NCBI GenBank assembly: GCA_002406055.1
Contig: DHMZ01000102.1
Coordinates: 4,159-36,831, forward strand
DNA: 32,673 nt
Direction of reading: 5' to 3'
Source of the DNA: Spirochaetales bacterium UBA4629
GTDB taxonomy: Bacteria > Spirochaetota > Spirochaetia > Sphaerochaetales > Sphaerochaetaceae
Position numbers and translations under genes: made by a program. This document shows, piece after piece, positions 24,080 through 31,516 of the stretch (position 1 is its first letter; every line of letters starts with the position of its first letter). The notes beneath the pieces are model-generated. The model worked only from the letters and a program-made list of their open reading frames with translations. It did no database searches and was not told the origin of the DNA.

Positions 24080-25146
24080 TAGGTAATCTCTCTTTTCGCT
24101 ATGCTTTTCCCTCTTCAAAGTCTTTAAGAAGTAGATCTATTAGAATCATTCTTACTATTGCACTCTCTTTAACTGTTGTGATTGTTGTAATATCGATAAT
24201 GAATTTTCTTCAAACTTCTCGTTTTGATGATATAAGAGACGTTAGATCTTTTGATTACACAATAAATGGAGACTATTCAGAAGAGATAAAGCAACTAGCT
24301 CCTAATGCTACTGTATTTGTCTATGGAGAAGGTGAGGCATTAAGTGAAGATGGTTCTTTTTTAGTTCGTTACATAGATTCCTCTTATTCAGGTGGACTCA
24401 ACCTTTTTATTGGCGATGCTTCTTCTTTAGTTATTCCTTTTTCTTTATATAAAAGTAACGGAATGAGTAAGCTTGCGCTTTCTATGTTAAGGAAAGGTAA
24501 TCGTGTAACAACACTGAAAAGCGTTGTCTACAATCCTTCTGGAATCTATTATACATCTCTTGGCAGTGAATTTGATGACACATATCTATTTTTACCTTTA
24601 TCTGAAATGGATGAAAACGTAAGCTTAGTTACTGCTATAAAAAATATTAGTAAAGAAGAGTTAAGTAACGTTATAAATAGTGGCTACGTTTTAAAGAGCT
24701 GGAAAGAGAGCGAAAAGAGTTTATATAGTGCATTCTTGGTTGAGAAGACACTTATGTATGGAGTATTATCTCTTCTCTTTATAATAATTGCTGTATCTAC
24801 AAAATCTAGTGTTGTTCTTTTTTCCTCTGTAAGAAGAAAAGAGATGGCAGAGCTAACTATTCTTGGAATGGAGAGAAAAAGAGTTAATAGCGTTTTTACT
24901 TTTTCGTTTTTAATTATTACGCTCATTGGCATTGTATTAGCTCTTTTCTTGGGTGAAATATCTCTATTCGCTATTGAAAAGTATTCTCTTAGTACAGATA
25001 AAATAATGTCACTAAAGCTATCTCTCCCTGTTGCTGGCTATATCTTCTTCTCTCTATTTTTGCTTATTTGTACTCTAGTATTCACATTTGTTGAGAATAA
25101 GAAGAGAGAGAAAAAAGAACTCTATGAGGTGATTCATGAGCGCTGA
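24076..25146 (+). CDS. FtsX/LolC-like ABC transporter permease
   Basis: A 356-residue protein with the LolC/LolE-MacB topology: one N-terminal helix (about 22-44), a large extracytoplasmic domain (about 45-225), then three helices near 228-250, 273-297 and 317-339. The cytoplasmic loop SVRRKEMAELTILGMERKRV is the coupling segment typical of FtsX-fold permeases ('R..E.a.L..lG......'). With the adjacent ATPase and second permease it would form an asymmetric LolCDE-type complex, which extracts lipoproteins from the inner membrane. Substrate specificity is inferred. It overlaps the ATPase gene by 11 nt. Confidence 0.8.
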   Translation: MIGNLSFRYAFPSSKSLRSRSIRIILTIALSLTVVIVVISIMNFLQTSRFDDIRDVRSFDYTINGDYSEEIKQLAPNATVFVYGEGEALSEDGSFLVRYIDSSYSGGLNLFIGDASSLVIPFSLYKSNGMSKLALSMLRKGNRVTTLKSVVYNPSGIYYTSLGSEFDDTYLFLPLSEMDENVSLVTAIKNISKEELSNVINSGYVLKSWKESEKSLYSAFLVEKTLMYGVLSLLFIIIAVSTKSSVVLFSSVRRKEMAELTILGMERKRVNSVFTFSFLIITLIGIVLALFLGEISLFAIEKYSLSTDKIMSLKLSLPVAGYIFFSLFLLICTLVFTFVENKKREKKELYEVIHER

Positions 25147-25822
25147 ACTATTAAAACTTGAAAATATAACTAAATCATTTTCCATTCCTGATTCGAAAGA
25201 AAAACTAGAAATCTTAAAAGATATTAACCTTACTCTTTTTGAAGGTGAGGCCATATCTATAAGAGGAAAAAGTGGCTCTGGCAAATCAACTCTTCTCTCT
25301 ATTGCAGCACTTCTAACTCGTGCTACTTCTGGTACAATTTATTATTCAGGGCAAAGTGTTGATAGTTTTACTGATTCATCTCTTTCTCTATTGAGAAACA
25401 GAAATATGGGATTTGTCTTCCAGTCTTCAATGCTTCTAGAGGATTTCTCTGCTTTAGAAAATGTTGCTATGCCACTTTTAATAAGAGGCGAAAAGAAAAA
25501 GGATGCACTAGAAAGGGCTGAATACTATCTAAGAATGGTCGGCATGGAGAATAGAATGCAATACAGGCCAAAGCTTCTTTCTGGAGGCGAGAGGCAACGT
25601 GTTGCAATAGCTCGTGCTCTTTCTCCATCTTCTTCAATCGTCTTTGCTGATGAACCTACAGGAAGCTTAGATGAAGAGACAAGTAAGACAATAGAGCGTC
25701 TTCTTTTTGATAGTGTCAGAAAGGAAAAAAGAGGACTATTGCTAGTAACCCATAATCCTTATTTTGCAAAAAATGCAGACATATGTTATTGCCTTGAAAA
25801 TGGGGTTTTAAATGAAGAGTGA
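25136..25822 (+). CDS. lolD: LolD-like ABC transporter ATP-binding protein
   Basis: A 228-residue nucleotide-binding subunit. Walker A is GKSGSGKST, the Q loop is FVFQSSML, followed by SALENVAMPLLIRG typical of LolD/MacB-type ATPases, the signature is LSGGERQRVAIARAL, Walker B and catalytic Glu are IVFADEPTGSLDEET, and the H loop is VTHN. All catalytic residues are intact. GAGGTGATT precedes the ATG. It overlaps both flanking permease genes. Lipoprotein release is the likely role from gene order; a MacB-like efflux or FtsEX-like function is less likely because two different permeases flank it. Confidence 0.88.
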   Translation: MSAELLKLENITKSFSIPDSKEKLEILKDINLTLFEGEAISIRGKSGSGKSTLLSIAALLTRATSGTIYYSGQSVDSFTDSSLSLLRNRNMGFVFQSSMLLEDFSALENVAMPLLIRGEKKKDALERAEYYLRMVGMENRMQYRPKLLSGGERQRVAIARALSPSSSIVFADEPTGSLDEETSKTIERLLFDSVRKEKRGLLLVTHNPYFAKNADICYCLENGVLNEE

Positions 25823-26960
25823 TGCTGAAAAACTCTACATGGACCGTAAAAACGGTTCAAAGATGGGTAGAAGCTATATCTTTTCCCATTATTCTCCTTC
25901 TCTAATAGTCTTTTTAATTGTCATGACTCTTTCTTTTGTCATGGTCTTTATTTCATCAATGTCGAGTGCTATAGATCGAATGATAGTACTTCTCGGTTCT
26001 GGTAGTATTCGAACTAGAGTTTCTGTCGATGTAAGTGACATTAAGGGAGCGAGAATTGATGAAGTAAAAGAGGGTGATGGGATTATTTATAGCGAAAATG
26101 GTAAGAGCCTAGTTCATTTTAAGGGTGTAGATTTAGCTAAATACTTTGAGGGCGAAAGAGGAGAAGCGCTTGACCTTGTTACTACAAGTGATAGCTACAA
26201 AAATGAGATTATCATCTCCTCTTCGCTTTCTGAAAGCCTCTCGTTGTCTCTTGGGTCATCTCTTACATTGCTAATATATGAAAAGGACAATGAGAGAGCA
26301 CGCCCTGTTTTAATGAAAGTAAAAGGGATATATTCCTCGGGGTACTCACAACTAGATAAATACCTCTCTTATGTAGATATTTCACTATCAAGCGATGAAT
26401 CAAACTGGGAAATCCTTTTAGATAAGAAAACAAATATTGATGAAGTTCTAACTAACCTATGGCAAAGAGGAATTTACGCAGAGAGCTATAAAGATAGATA
26501 TTCTTCTCTTTGTGCTAATGTTAATCAATCGATTATGATTCTCAATGTCATACTTATCTTTGTTGCTATTCTAGCTGCCTTTTTTAGTGCAGATATAGCA
26601 CATGTATATATATCACAAGACAGAAAAGATATTGCTTCTTTACGCTTAATGGGGATGGAAGAAAAAAGAGTAAGAAAGATATATAGACTTATTACTCTTT
26701 TCTCTGTTTTCTTCTCTTCTTTACTTGGCATAATCTTTGGCGTTTTTCTCTCTCAATTCTCTCCGTCTTTAATAAAACTAATTGCACAAAAAGAACCTGA
26801 ATTAGTTGAGTATTATATTTCATCGTTTACTTTATCTGTCCCATATAAATCTCTATTTTTGATGCTAGCACTGATGCTTGTTTGTTCCTATATAACACTC
26901 TCAATAGAGCTTTATAGAACAAGAAATGAAGAGCTAAGTTTTGAGATAAAAGAGGAGTAA
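25812..26960 (+). CDS. FtsX/LolE-like ABC transporter permease
   Basis: A second FtsX-fold permease, 382 residues: a helix near 27-51, a periplasmic domain (about 52-235), then helices near 238-262, 294-315 and 344-366. The coupling loop SQDRKDIASLRLMGMEEKRVRKIY is equivalent to that of the upstream permease but the periplasmic domains differ. The ATG at 25812 overlaps the ATPase stop by 11 nt with GGGG about 7 nt upstream. In-frame ATGs at 25839 and 25860 are alternatives and lack a better SD. It ends the run of genes starting near prfB. Confidence 0.78.
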   Translation: MKSDAEKLYMDRKNGSKMGRSYIFSHYSPSLIVFLIVMTLSFVMVFISSMSSAIDRMIVLLGSGSIRTRVSVDVSDIKGARIDEVKEGDGIIYSENGKSLVHFKGVDLAKYFEGERGEALDLVTTSDSYKNEIIISSSLSESLSLSLGSSLTLLIYEKDNERARPVLMKVKGIYSSGYSQLDKYLSYVDISLSSDESNWEILLDKKTNIDEVLTNLWQRGIYAESYKDRYSSLCANVNQSIMILNVILIFVAILAAFFSADIAHVYISQDRKDIASLRLMGMEEKRVRKIYRLITLFSVFFSSLLGIIFGVFLSQFSPSLIKLIAQKEPELVEYYISSFTLSVPYKSLFLMLALMLVCSYITLSIELYRTRNEELSFEIKEE

Positions 26961-26962
26961 GT

Positions 26963-26978
26963 AGAATAATTTTATTCT
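26963..26978. repeat. Perfect AT-rich palindrome between the permease gene and rnz
   Basis: AGAATAA-TT-TTATTCT is a perfect inverted repeat just after the permease stop and 18 nt before the rnz ATG. It could be a weak terminator or an operator; GC content is too low to call a terminator. Confidence 0.35.
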
Positions 26979-26996
26979 CTGTTGTATTCTCATACT

Positions 26997-27920
26997 ATGA
27001 ATCTAGAAGTCTTTTCTTTAGGCACAAGTGGCATGATGCCACTTCCTGGAAGGTTTTTGACATCTTGCTTGATAAGGCGCGATGGAGAACTTTTCTTATT
27101 TGATTGTGGAGAAGGAACACAAGTCTCATTAAAAATGCTCAATTTAAAGTGGAAAAAGATAACAGCTATCTTTATTTCACATATGCATGCTGACCATGTT
27201 ACAGGACTTCCAGGACTTTTGATGCTATCGAGCCAAGTTGATAGAGAGGAGCCGCTATATATCTATGGCCCCAATAAACTAGGTGAGTACATTGATGCTA
27301 ATCGTCGTATTTTAGATATGTATATAAACTATGAAATCAAATTTATCCCTGTAAGTGATGGAGAAATATATAAGGGAGATGGCTTTTCAATTAATGCCTA
27401 TGCATTAGATCATACAAAGCCATGCTATGGATACTCACTTGTTGAAGAGGATAGAAAAGGGGAGTTCTTTCCTGAGAAAGCGCTTAGCCTTGGCGTAGAG
27501 AAAGGCCCTATGTTTGGAAAACTACAAAGAGGTGAAGAAATAACTCTCTCTGATGGAAGAGTGATAAAGAGTGAAGATGTAATGGGTGAAAAGCGCTCTG
27601 GTCGAAAATTTAGCTATATTACAGATACTCTATACTTTAAAGAGATATCAGATTTTGTACATGATTCAGATATCCTCTTTTGTGAAGGCATGTTTGAAAA
27701 AGAATTGGAAGAGACTGCGAAAGAAAAGAAGCATATGACATGTACAGATGCTGCAACAATAGCAAGAGATGGAAATTGCAAAATGCTGTGCTTGCAACAT
27801 TATTCACCTCGCTATCAAGATAAAGAGCTTAAGAAGCTCCTTGTTGAAGCTTCAGAGATTTTCCCTAACACAATTCTAACTAGGGATAGAATGAGCTTTA
27901 ACATCCCACTTAAAGATTAA
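26997..27920 (+). CDS. rnz: Ribonuclease Z
   Basis: The tRNA 3'-processing endonuclease of the metallo-beta-lactamase fold, 307 residues. The zinc motif HMHADH is near residue 62, preceded by LFDCGEGTQ; LDHTKPCYGY, ITDTLYF, the Glu-Gly in FCEGMF and LQHYSPRY complete the RNase Z set. It starts at ATG 26997 (MNLEVFSLGTSGMMPLPGR, the usual opening); the TTG at 26982 would add five atypical residues. No SD is visible upstream; TATTCT (26985-26990) lies about 7 nt before the ATG, so a leaderless transcript is possible. It ends at a strong bidirectional terminator. Confidence 0.94.
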   Translation: MNLEVFSLGTSGMMPLPGRFLTSCLIRRDGELFLFDCGEGTQVSLKMLNLKWKKITAIFISHMHADHVTGLPGLLMLSSQVDREEPLYIYGPNKLGEYIDANRRILDMYINYEIKFIPVSDGEIYKGDGFSINAYALDHTKPCYGYSLVEEDRKGEFFPEKALSLGVEKGPMFGKLQRGEEITLSDGRVIKSEDVMGEKRSGRKFSYITDTLYFKEISDFVHDSDILFCEGMFEKELEETAKEKKHMTCTDAATIARDGNCKMLCLQHYSPRYQDKELKKLLVEASEIFPNTILTRDRMSFNIPLKD

Positions 27921-27962
27921 AAAAGGCATAGGGAGCTTTTCCTATGCCATATTCTTTTGTTT
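27919..27962. terminator. Bidirectional rho-independent terminator
   Basis: GGCATAGG (27925-27932), 8-nt loop, CCTATGCC (27941-27948). A run of A precedes it (27919-27924), giving a T6 tail on the minus strand, and ATATTCTTTTGTTTT follows it on the plus strand. It serves rnz (+) and the VPVEV-repeat gene (-). Confidence 0.9.
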
Positions 27963-27972
27963 TCAGAATATC

Positions 27973-28980
27973 TTATTTAGATACTTCTTTTATCATTGAC
28001 TGAGCATTGCTGTTACTTGCCATTGCTGTAACCTTACCACCAAGTGACTTAGCTTTCTTCTGTGCACCCTTAAGAGTTGTGTAAGGAAGTATCGCATAAA
28101 CAAAACCATTTTCACTGAAGACTGGAGCATCAAAAGCCTCGTTAACAACACTCTCATCTCCATTCTTGAAGGCAACAAGAGTAAGAGGATAAGAATTTGC
28201 TTTTGCTTCAGTAATTTCCTCTTCAAGAGCTTCTCTGAATGAATAGTAGACTTCCTTTTCTGTTGCAACTTCAACTTCCTTTTCAACAACAGTTGGAACT
28301 TCAATCTGAACAGGTGTGTAGTCGTGCTTGATGATTTCAACAGGAACTTCTTTGATTACCTCAACAGGTACCTCTTTAACAACTTCCTTGATAACTTCAA
28401 CTGGAACTTCCTTCTCGACTTCCTTAACAATTTCTTTAATTACTTCGACAGGGACTTCCTTAACGACTTCAACAGGAACCTCTTTTTCGACTTCTTTAAT
28501 TACCTCGACAGGGACTTCCTTGATAACTTCAACCTCGACAGGAACTTCTCTGATTACTTCAACAGGTACTTCTTTAACAACCTCTTTTACAACCTCAACA
28601 GGAACTTCCTTAATGACTTCTTTAACGACAGTCTCAACTTTATTGAGATTTAGTTCATCTCCAGAAGGAGAAGCACTGTTCTTAGGATCATCAAGTGGCT
28701 TAGAGTAGAGAGGTGAATCATAGGCATTAGGCGCAAGCTTATCAATATTGTCCTTGTAATCATCATCTCCACGACGTGATGATATGAGAGCAATTTCTAT
28801 AAGGATAAGACCTATAAGGATAGGAAGTGCCTTAGTAAGTACTCCGTAAATCTGCTCTTTAGTAATCTTGTAAGCAGGAACAATTAATGAAATAAAGACT
28901 GCTGTAAATGCAGCTAGAATTAGAATTGAAAGTATAACACTTGTCAAAACGAGCTTCCATGTCTTCTTGGCTCTTGCCAT
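27973..28980 (-). CDS. Membrane protein with EVPVE repeats and GGDEF-like tail
   Basis: A 335-residue protein. Two membrane helices lie near residues 8-34 and 44-68, then a Pro/Ser linker. Residues 115-218 consist of Lys-Glu-Val-Pro-Val-Glu-Val-type repeats, with nine EVPVE cores. The C-terminal about 85 residues (from YSFREALEEEI) follow the GGDEF layout: an opening helix plus 'YPLTLVAFKNGD' strand, then 'NGFVYAILPYTTLKGAQKKAKSLGGKVTAM', which resembles the later strand-helix of diguanylate cyclases. No GGDEF active-site sequence is present and the domain is short, so it is at best a degenerate, non-catalytic relative. The repeat looks like an extended envelope spacer. GGAGG is 6 nt before the ATG. 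The function is unknown. Confidence 0.75.
   Translation of the reverse strand: MARAKKTWKLVLTSVILSILILAAFTAVFISLIVPAYKITKEQIYGVLTKALPILIGLILIEIALISSRRGDDDYKDNIDKLAPNAYDSPLYSKPLDDPKNSASPSGDELNLNKVETVVKEVIKEVPVEVVKEVVKEVPVEVIREVPVEVEVIKEVPVEVIKEVEKEVPVEVVKEVPVEVIKEIVKEVEKEVPVEVIKEVVKEVPVEVIKEVPVEIIKHDYTPVQIEVPTVVEKEVEVATEKEVYYSFREALEEEITEAKANSYPLTLVAFKNGDESVVNEAFDAPVFSENGFVYAILPYTTLKGAQKKAKSLGGKVTAMASNSNAQSMIKEVSK
28327..28638 (-). repeat. Coding tandem repeat (KEVPVEV units)
   Basis: About 310 nt encoding imperfect 7- to 11-residue units with nine EVPVE cores. The DNA copies vary at third codon positions, so the array is kept by selection on protein rather than recent DNA duplication alone. 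Confidence 0.85.
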
Positions 28981-28999
28981 TTTTTCCTCCAGAGACGTG

Positions 29000-29052
29000 T
29001 TAACGACGCCGATTCATTGTATTATTATATCGTTATAGTACTATGTTTACAA
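29000..29052. promoter_or_regulatory. Overlapping divergent promoters
   Basis: Minus strand: TTGTAA (29047-29052), 17 nt, TATAAT (29024-29029), driving the repeat protein. Plus strand: TTAACG (29000-29005), 17 nt, TATTAT (29023-29028), driving the FtsB-like gene with a leader of only about 7 nt. The two -10 elements occupy the same bases, so polymerase should not be able to use both at once. These are predictions from consensus only. Confidence 0.5.
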
Positions 29053-29468
29053 GATTTAAAGTTTTATCGATTATTCTGATTTTTATTATTTTTTTAACTA
29101 TTTTTTGGTCTATTTTGGGAGATAATGGCTTTATTGCAAATAAAATAGAAAAAGAAAAGCTAAAAATGATTGAAAAGGAGATCGAGATTAAAGAGAGCGA
29201 AGTATCATCATTAAGAGCAAGAAGTGAATCTTCAAGCGGAGGAAAAAAGAATGGAGAAGCTATTTTAATCCATTCCTTTTCGGATGATACCATCTTTGAT
29301 CCGGCTAAAGATGAAGAAACTCAAAGCATAGAAAGTTTTGAGCCATTTAGTTTTTTTGCATGTTTCCTATTTGCTTTTCTATCTTCAGTTGTTTATGGTT
29401 TAATTATCTGCCTCTTAGTTCCATTTATTAAAAAGAAAATAGTAAAAAAAAATCATAAAACAAGCTAA
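29043..29468 (+). CDS. FtsB/DivIC-like septum formation initiator with extra C-terminal helix
   Basis: A 141-residue protein. TM1 (about 7-24) is followed by GDNGFIANKIEKEKLKMIEK and an EIEIKESEVSSLRA coiled coil, the pattern of FtsB/DivIC ('G..G......e.e...l......e...l'). In place of the usual short C-terminus there is a linker and a second hydrophobic helix (FSFFACFLFAFLSSVVYGLIICLLV, about 101-125), ending in a basic tail. FtsB-family proteins join FtsL/DivIB in the divisome. No SD is seen; the predicted start site makes the mRNA nearly leaderless. Assignment rests on the motif and topology, as no ftsL or ftsI gene is nearby. Confidence 0.6.
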   Translation: MFTRFKVLSIILIFIIFLTIFWSILGDNGFIANKIEKEKLKMIEKEIEIKESEVSSLRARSESSSGGKKNGEAILIHSFSDDTIFDPAKDEETQSIESFEPFSFFACFLFAFLSSVVYGLIICLLVPFIKKKIVKKNHKTS

Positions 29469-29495
29469 AACTTAATCGATTACATGGGAGGAAAA

Positions 29496-30050
29496 ATGAA
29501 AGCAGATATTATTGATTATTCATTTGCGAATGTTCCGCTTATAGCTAAAAGATTAAAAGAAGGGGAAGTTGGTATTTTGCCTTGCGATACTATCTATGGC
29601 TTATGTGCCACAGTTAGCGATGCTAATAGCGAAAGAATCTTTGAAATAAAAGAAAGGCCAGAGTCTAAGCATCTTATTCGCCTTATGACAAAGAAGGATT
29701 TACTTTCATCTTCATTAATTGTGCCAGAAGATATTCTCTCTCTTTGGCCATGTGCTTTAACAACAATACTAGAAGATAAGAATGGTGGAACTGTAGGTGT
29801 AAGAATTCCAGATGATCCATTCTTGGTTGCACTTCTTCCTTTCTCTGGACCTATTTTCTCCACCTCTGTTAACATTTCAGGGCAACCTTCTTTACTTCAT
29901 TTTTCAGATATTCTCCCTGTTTTTGGTTCTAAAGTTGACTTTATTGTAAAGAAAGAAATATTAGGGGAAGCAAAGAGTTCAACGCTTATTGATGCAACAA
30001 AAAAGCCCTACCGCATTTTACGACAGGGCTCATATGTCTTTACTCTTTAA
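29496..30050 (+). CDS. tsaC: Threonylcarbamoyl-AMP synthase (TsaC/Sua5 family)
   Basis: Makes threonylcarbamoyl-AMP from Thr, bicarbonate and ATP, the first step to the t6A37 modification of tRNA. The YrdC domain shows LPCDTIYGL near residue 28, KERPESKHLIRLM, a WPCALTTIL stretch that corresponds to 'WPGPLTxIL', VGVRIPDDP and TSVNISGQP. At 184 residues it is a single YrdC domain without the Sua5 extension. The ATG at 29496 is preferred because GGGAGGA lies just before it, inside the alternative ATG at 29484. Its 3' coding end contains an inverted repeat acting as terminator for the opposite gene; its stop abuts the DUF1015 stop. Confidence 0.9.
   Translation: MKADIIDYSFANVPLIAKRLKEGEVGILPCDTIYGLCATVSDANSERIFEIKERPESKHLIRLMTKKDLLSSSLIVPEDILSLWPCALTTILEDKNGGTVGVRIPDDPFLVALLPFSGPIFSTSVNISGQPSLLHFSDILPVFGSKVDFIVKKEILGEAKSSTLIDATKKPYRILRQGSYVFTL
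29999..30030 (-). terminator. Terminator of the DUF1015 gene, inside the tsaC 3' end
   Basis: On the minus strand AGCCCT-(15 nt)-AGGGCT is followed by T6. The stem is 30004-30009 with 30025-30030. It lies about 20 nt beyond the DUF1015 stop and within tsaC coding sequence. Confidence 0.65.
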
Positions 30051-31352
30051 CTATTTAATTTTTCTTGCTTCCATGTAGTAGCGCTTTTCATTTGCGTGTC
30101 CGATAGAGAATGTCTTTCTTGGATAAGCTCCATCTTTTAGCATATCTGAGAAGAAGTTTTCTTTAGAGACATCTGGAAGGATAATGCCAAGGTTACCTTT
30201 CTTTGCTCCGAGGGAAAGCGTTACATCGACTCCATGGATGTAGTCAACTTCACCTTTCTTTTCTTCGAGCATTTTGTCGATAACAAGCTGAATTGTTCCA
30301 GCACTGATTGCTTTGTCGCCACCTTCAACTGTGTATACATAAAGATTATCGCCTTCGTTTAAGCCAAAATGCTGTCCCTTTTCATTAACCTTCTTGAGCA
30401 TCTCTTCTTTGCTAGAAACCTTTTCCTTCTTAAAAGAAGAGCAGAATGAAGAGAGAAGAGAATCAAAAGTATCTTGATTAATGTTGAAGAATACTCTGTG
30501 AATAGGCTCAAATAGTAAACCAGGATCAAAGATGTTCTCTAATTCAACGAGAGCAAAACGGGCAGGGTGAGTAAGCTTTTCTTCATCTGTTAGTGTTGCT
30601 TTAATATCTTCCCAACAAGACTTTGCTGTTGCAAGAGAATGGTTACCATCGCCCATAGCAAATAAGAGAGGATTCTTTGGATCCAATGCCTTATATAAAG
30701 CTTCAAATCCATCAGCAATTCTTTCTTTATCTTTCTTGCTGTTTACTAAGTAGCCAACGATATGACCACCATCCTTATTTAAATCTGTGTCATAAACTTT
30801 TTCTAGTTTGTCTTTCTCTTTTACGAGAGGTTCGATTATTCTCTTCTCTGCGTCAGAGATTAATACCATGATATGTGGCAATTCGATAGGAGCATCTTTT
30901 CTAATCTCTTTTCTTGGTGGAATACGAGAAAGAATTGTGCCTTCTGTAGCTCTAATTAAAGTCTTTGAATCTTTTGCATAGTCGTAAGCATCTAAGTCAA
31001 GAGCAACCATTAAGCCATAACGTGTGCCACTCTCTGTTGTTCTTTCAACGAGGATAAAAGAATCTTTGTACTCTGTGAAAATACCAGAAGAGAGGTATTC
31101 ATTCATCTTTTCATTTATAGAAGAGATAATTTTTTCTTTGTCACCACTTTCAAGGTAAACTTCTGGATAGATAATTCTGAGAGTAGAAGGATCACTGCTT
31201 ACTTCTTCGGAGAGACTCTCCCAATATTCTGGCTGAGATGTGTATTGGTCACAAGCAACAACTGCCCACTTCTTTTTATCGATTCCTTCCTTAGGAAGAA
31301 GAATATCTGGTGCTTTTATTCCATAATTCAAAAGCTTTTCGGAAATCGTCAT
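30051..31352 (-). CDS. DUF1015 family protein
   Basis: A 433-residue soluble protein beginning MTISEKLLNYGIKAPDILLPKEGIDKKKWAVVACDQYTSQPEYW, a strong DUF1015 opening (written across two segments: MTISEKLLNYGIK then APDILLP). The signature GDGNHSLATAKS is near residue 225, a variant of the family's 'DGHHR'-type motif related to ParB/Srx-like folds. DUF1015 genes often sit beside serine biosynthesis genes in Firmicutes; no such neighbour is here and the reaction is unknown. The ATG at 31352 is chosen because GGAG lies 7 nt upstream; the ATG at 31364 lacks an SD. It converges on tsaC with no intergenic base. Confidence 0.85.
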   Translation of the reverse strand: MTISEKLLNYGIKAPDILLPKEGIDKKKWAVVACDQYTSQPEYWESLSEEVSSDPSTLRIIYPEVYLESGDKEKIISSINEKMNEYLSSGIFTEYKDSFILVERTTESGTRYGLMVALDLDAYDYAKDSKTLIRATEGTILSRIPPRKEIRKDAPIELPHIMVLISDAEKRIIEPLVKEKDKLEKVYDTDLNKDGGHIVGYLVNSKKDKERIADGFEALYKALDPKNPLLFAMGDGNHSLATAKSCWEDIKATLTDEEKLTHPARFALVELENIFDPGLLFEPIHRVFFNINQDTFDSLLSSFCSSFKKEKVSSKEEMLKKVNEKGQHFGLNEGDNLYVYTVEGGDKAISAGTIQLVIDKMLEEKKGEVDYIHGVDVTLSLGAKKGNLGIILPDVSKENFFSDMLKDGAYPRKTFSIGHANEKRYYMEARKIK

Positions 31353-31516
31353 ATTATTCTCCATTTCTTATCTTTTTTGTTAGTCTAACACTAGTTTCAT
31401 GAGGTATGCATCAAATTTTTTTAAATTTAAAAAGGAAAAAAGTAAGAAAGAATGGTTAACTTAATTGATTTTGAAGTATGTCACTAAGTTTTAAGGTTAA
31501 AGGTATTAAGTCCTAT
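31353..31516. promoter_or_regulatory. Region between zip and the DUF1015 gene with short palindrome
   Basis: It contains GTTAG-T-CTAAC (31379-31389), a perfect palindrome just upstream of the DUF1015 start, and a self-complementary AT-only stretch TTTTTAAATTTAAAAA near 31418-31434. No definite promoter or zip terminator is identified. Confidence 0.3.

Noticed and set aside
26963..26978. AGAATAA/TTATTCT hairpin as a definite terminator of the Lol-like operon
   Set aside because: Only one G-C pair and no U-tract on the plus strand; kept only as a palindrome.
28327..28638. Tandem DNA repeat resembling a CRISPR array
   Set aside because: There are no unique spacers or constant-length repeats; the units are in-frame codons of one protein.
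28324..28708. Two long plus-strand ORFs opposite the repeat protein, one Asn/Phe-rich and one Thr/Ser-rich
   Set aside because: They are complements of the GTPGEGT-type coding repeat and exist only because the repeat avoids stops; no SD and no family likeness.
31418..31434. AT-only palindrome as a terminator of zip
   Set aside because: There are no G-C pairs and it is too far from the zip stop; it is likely compositional.
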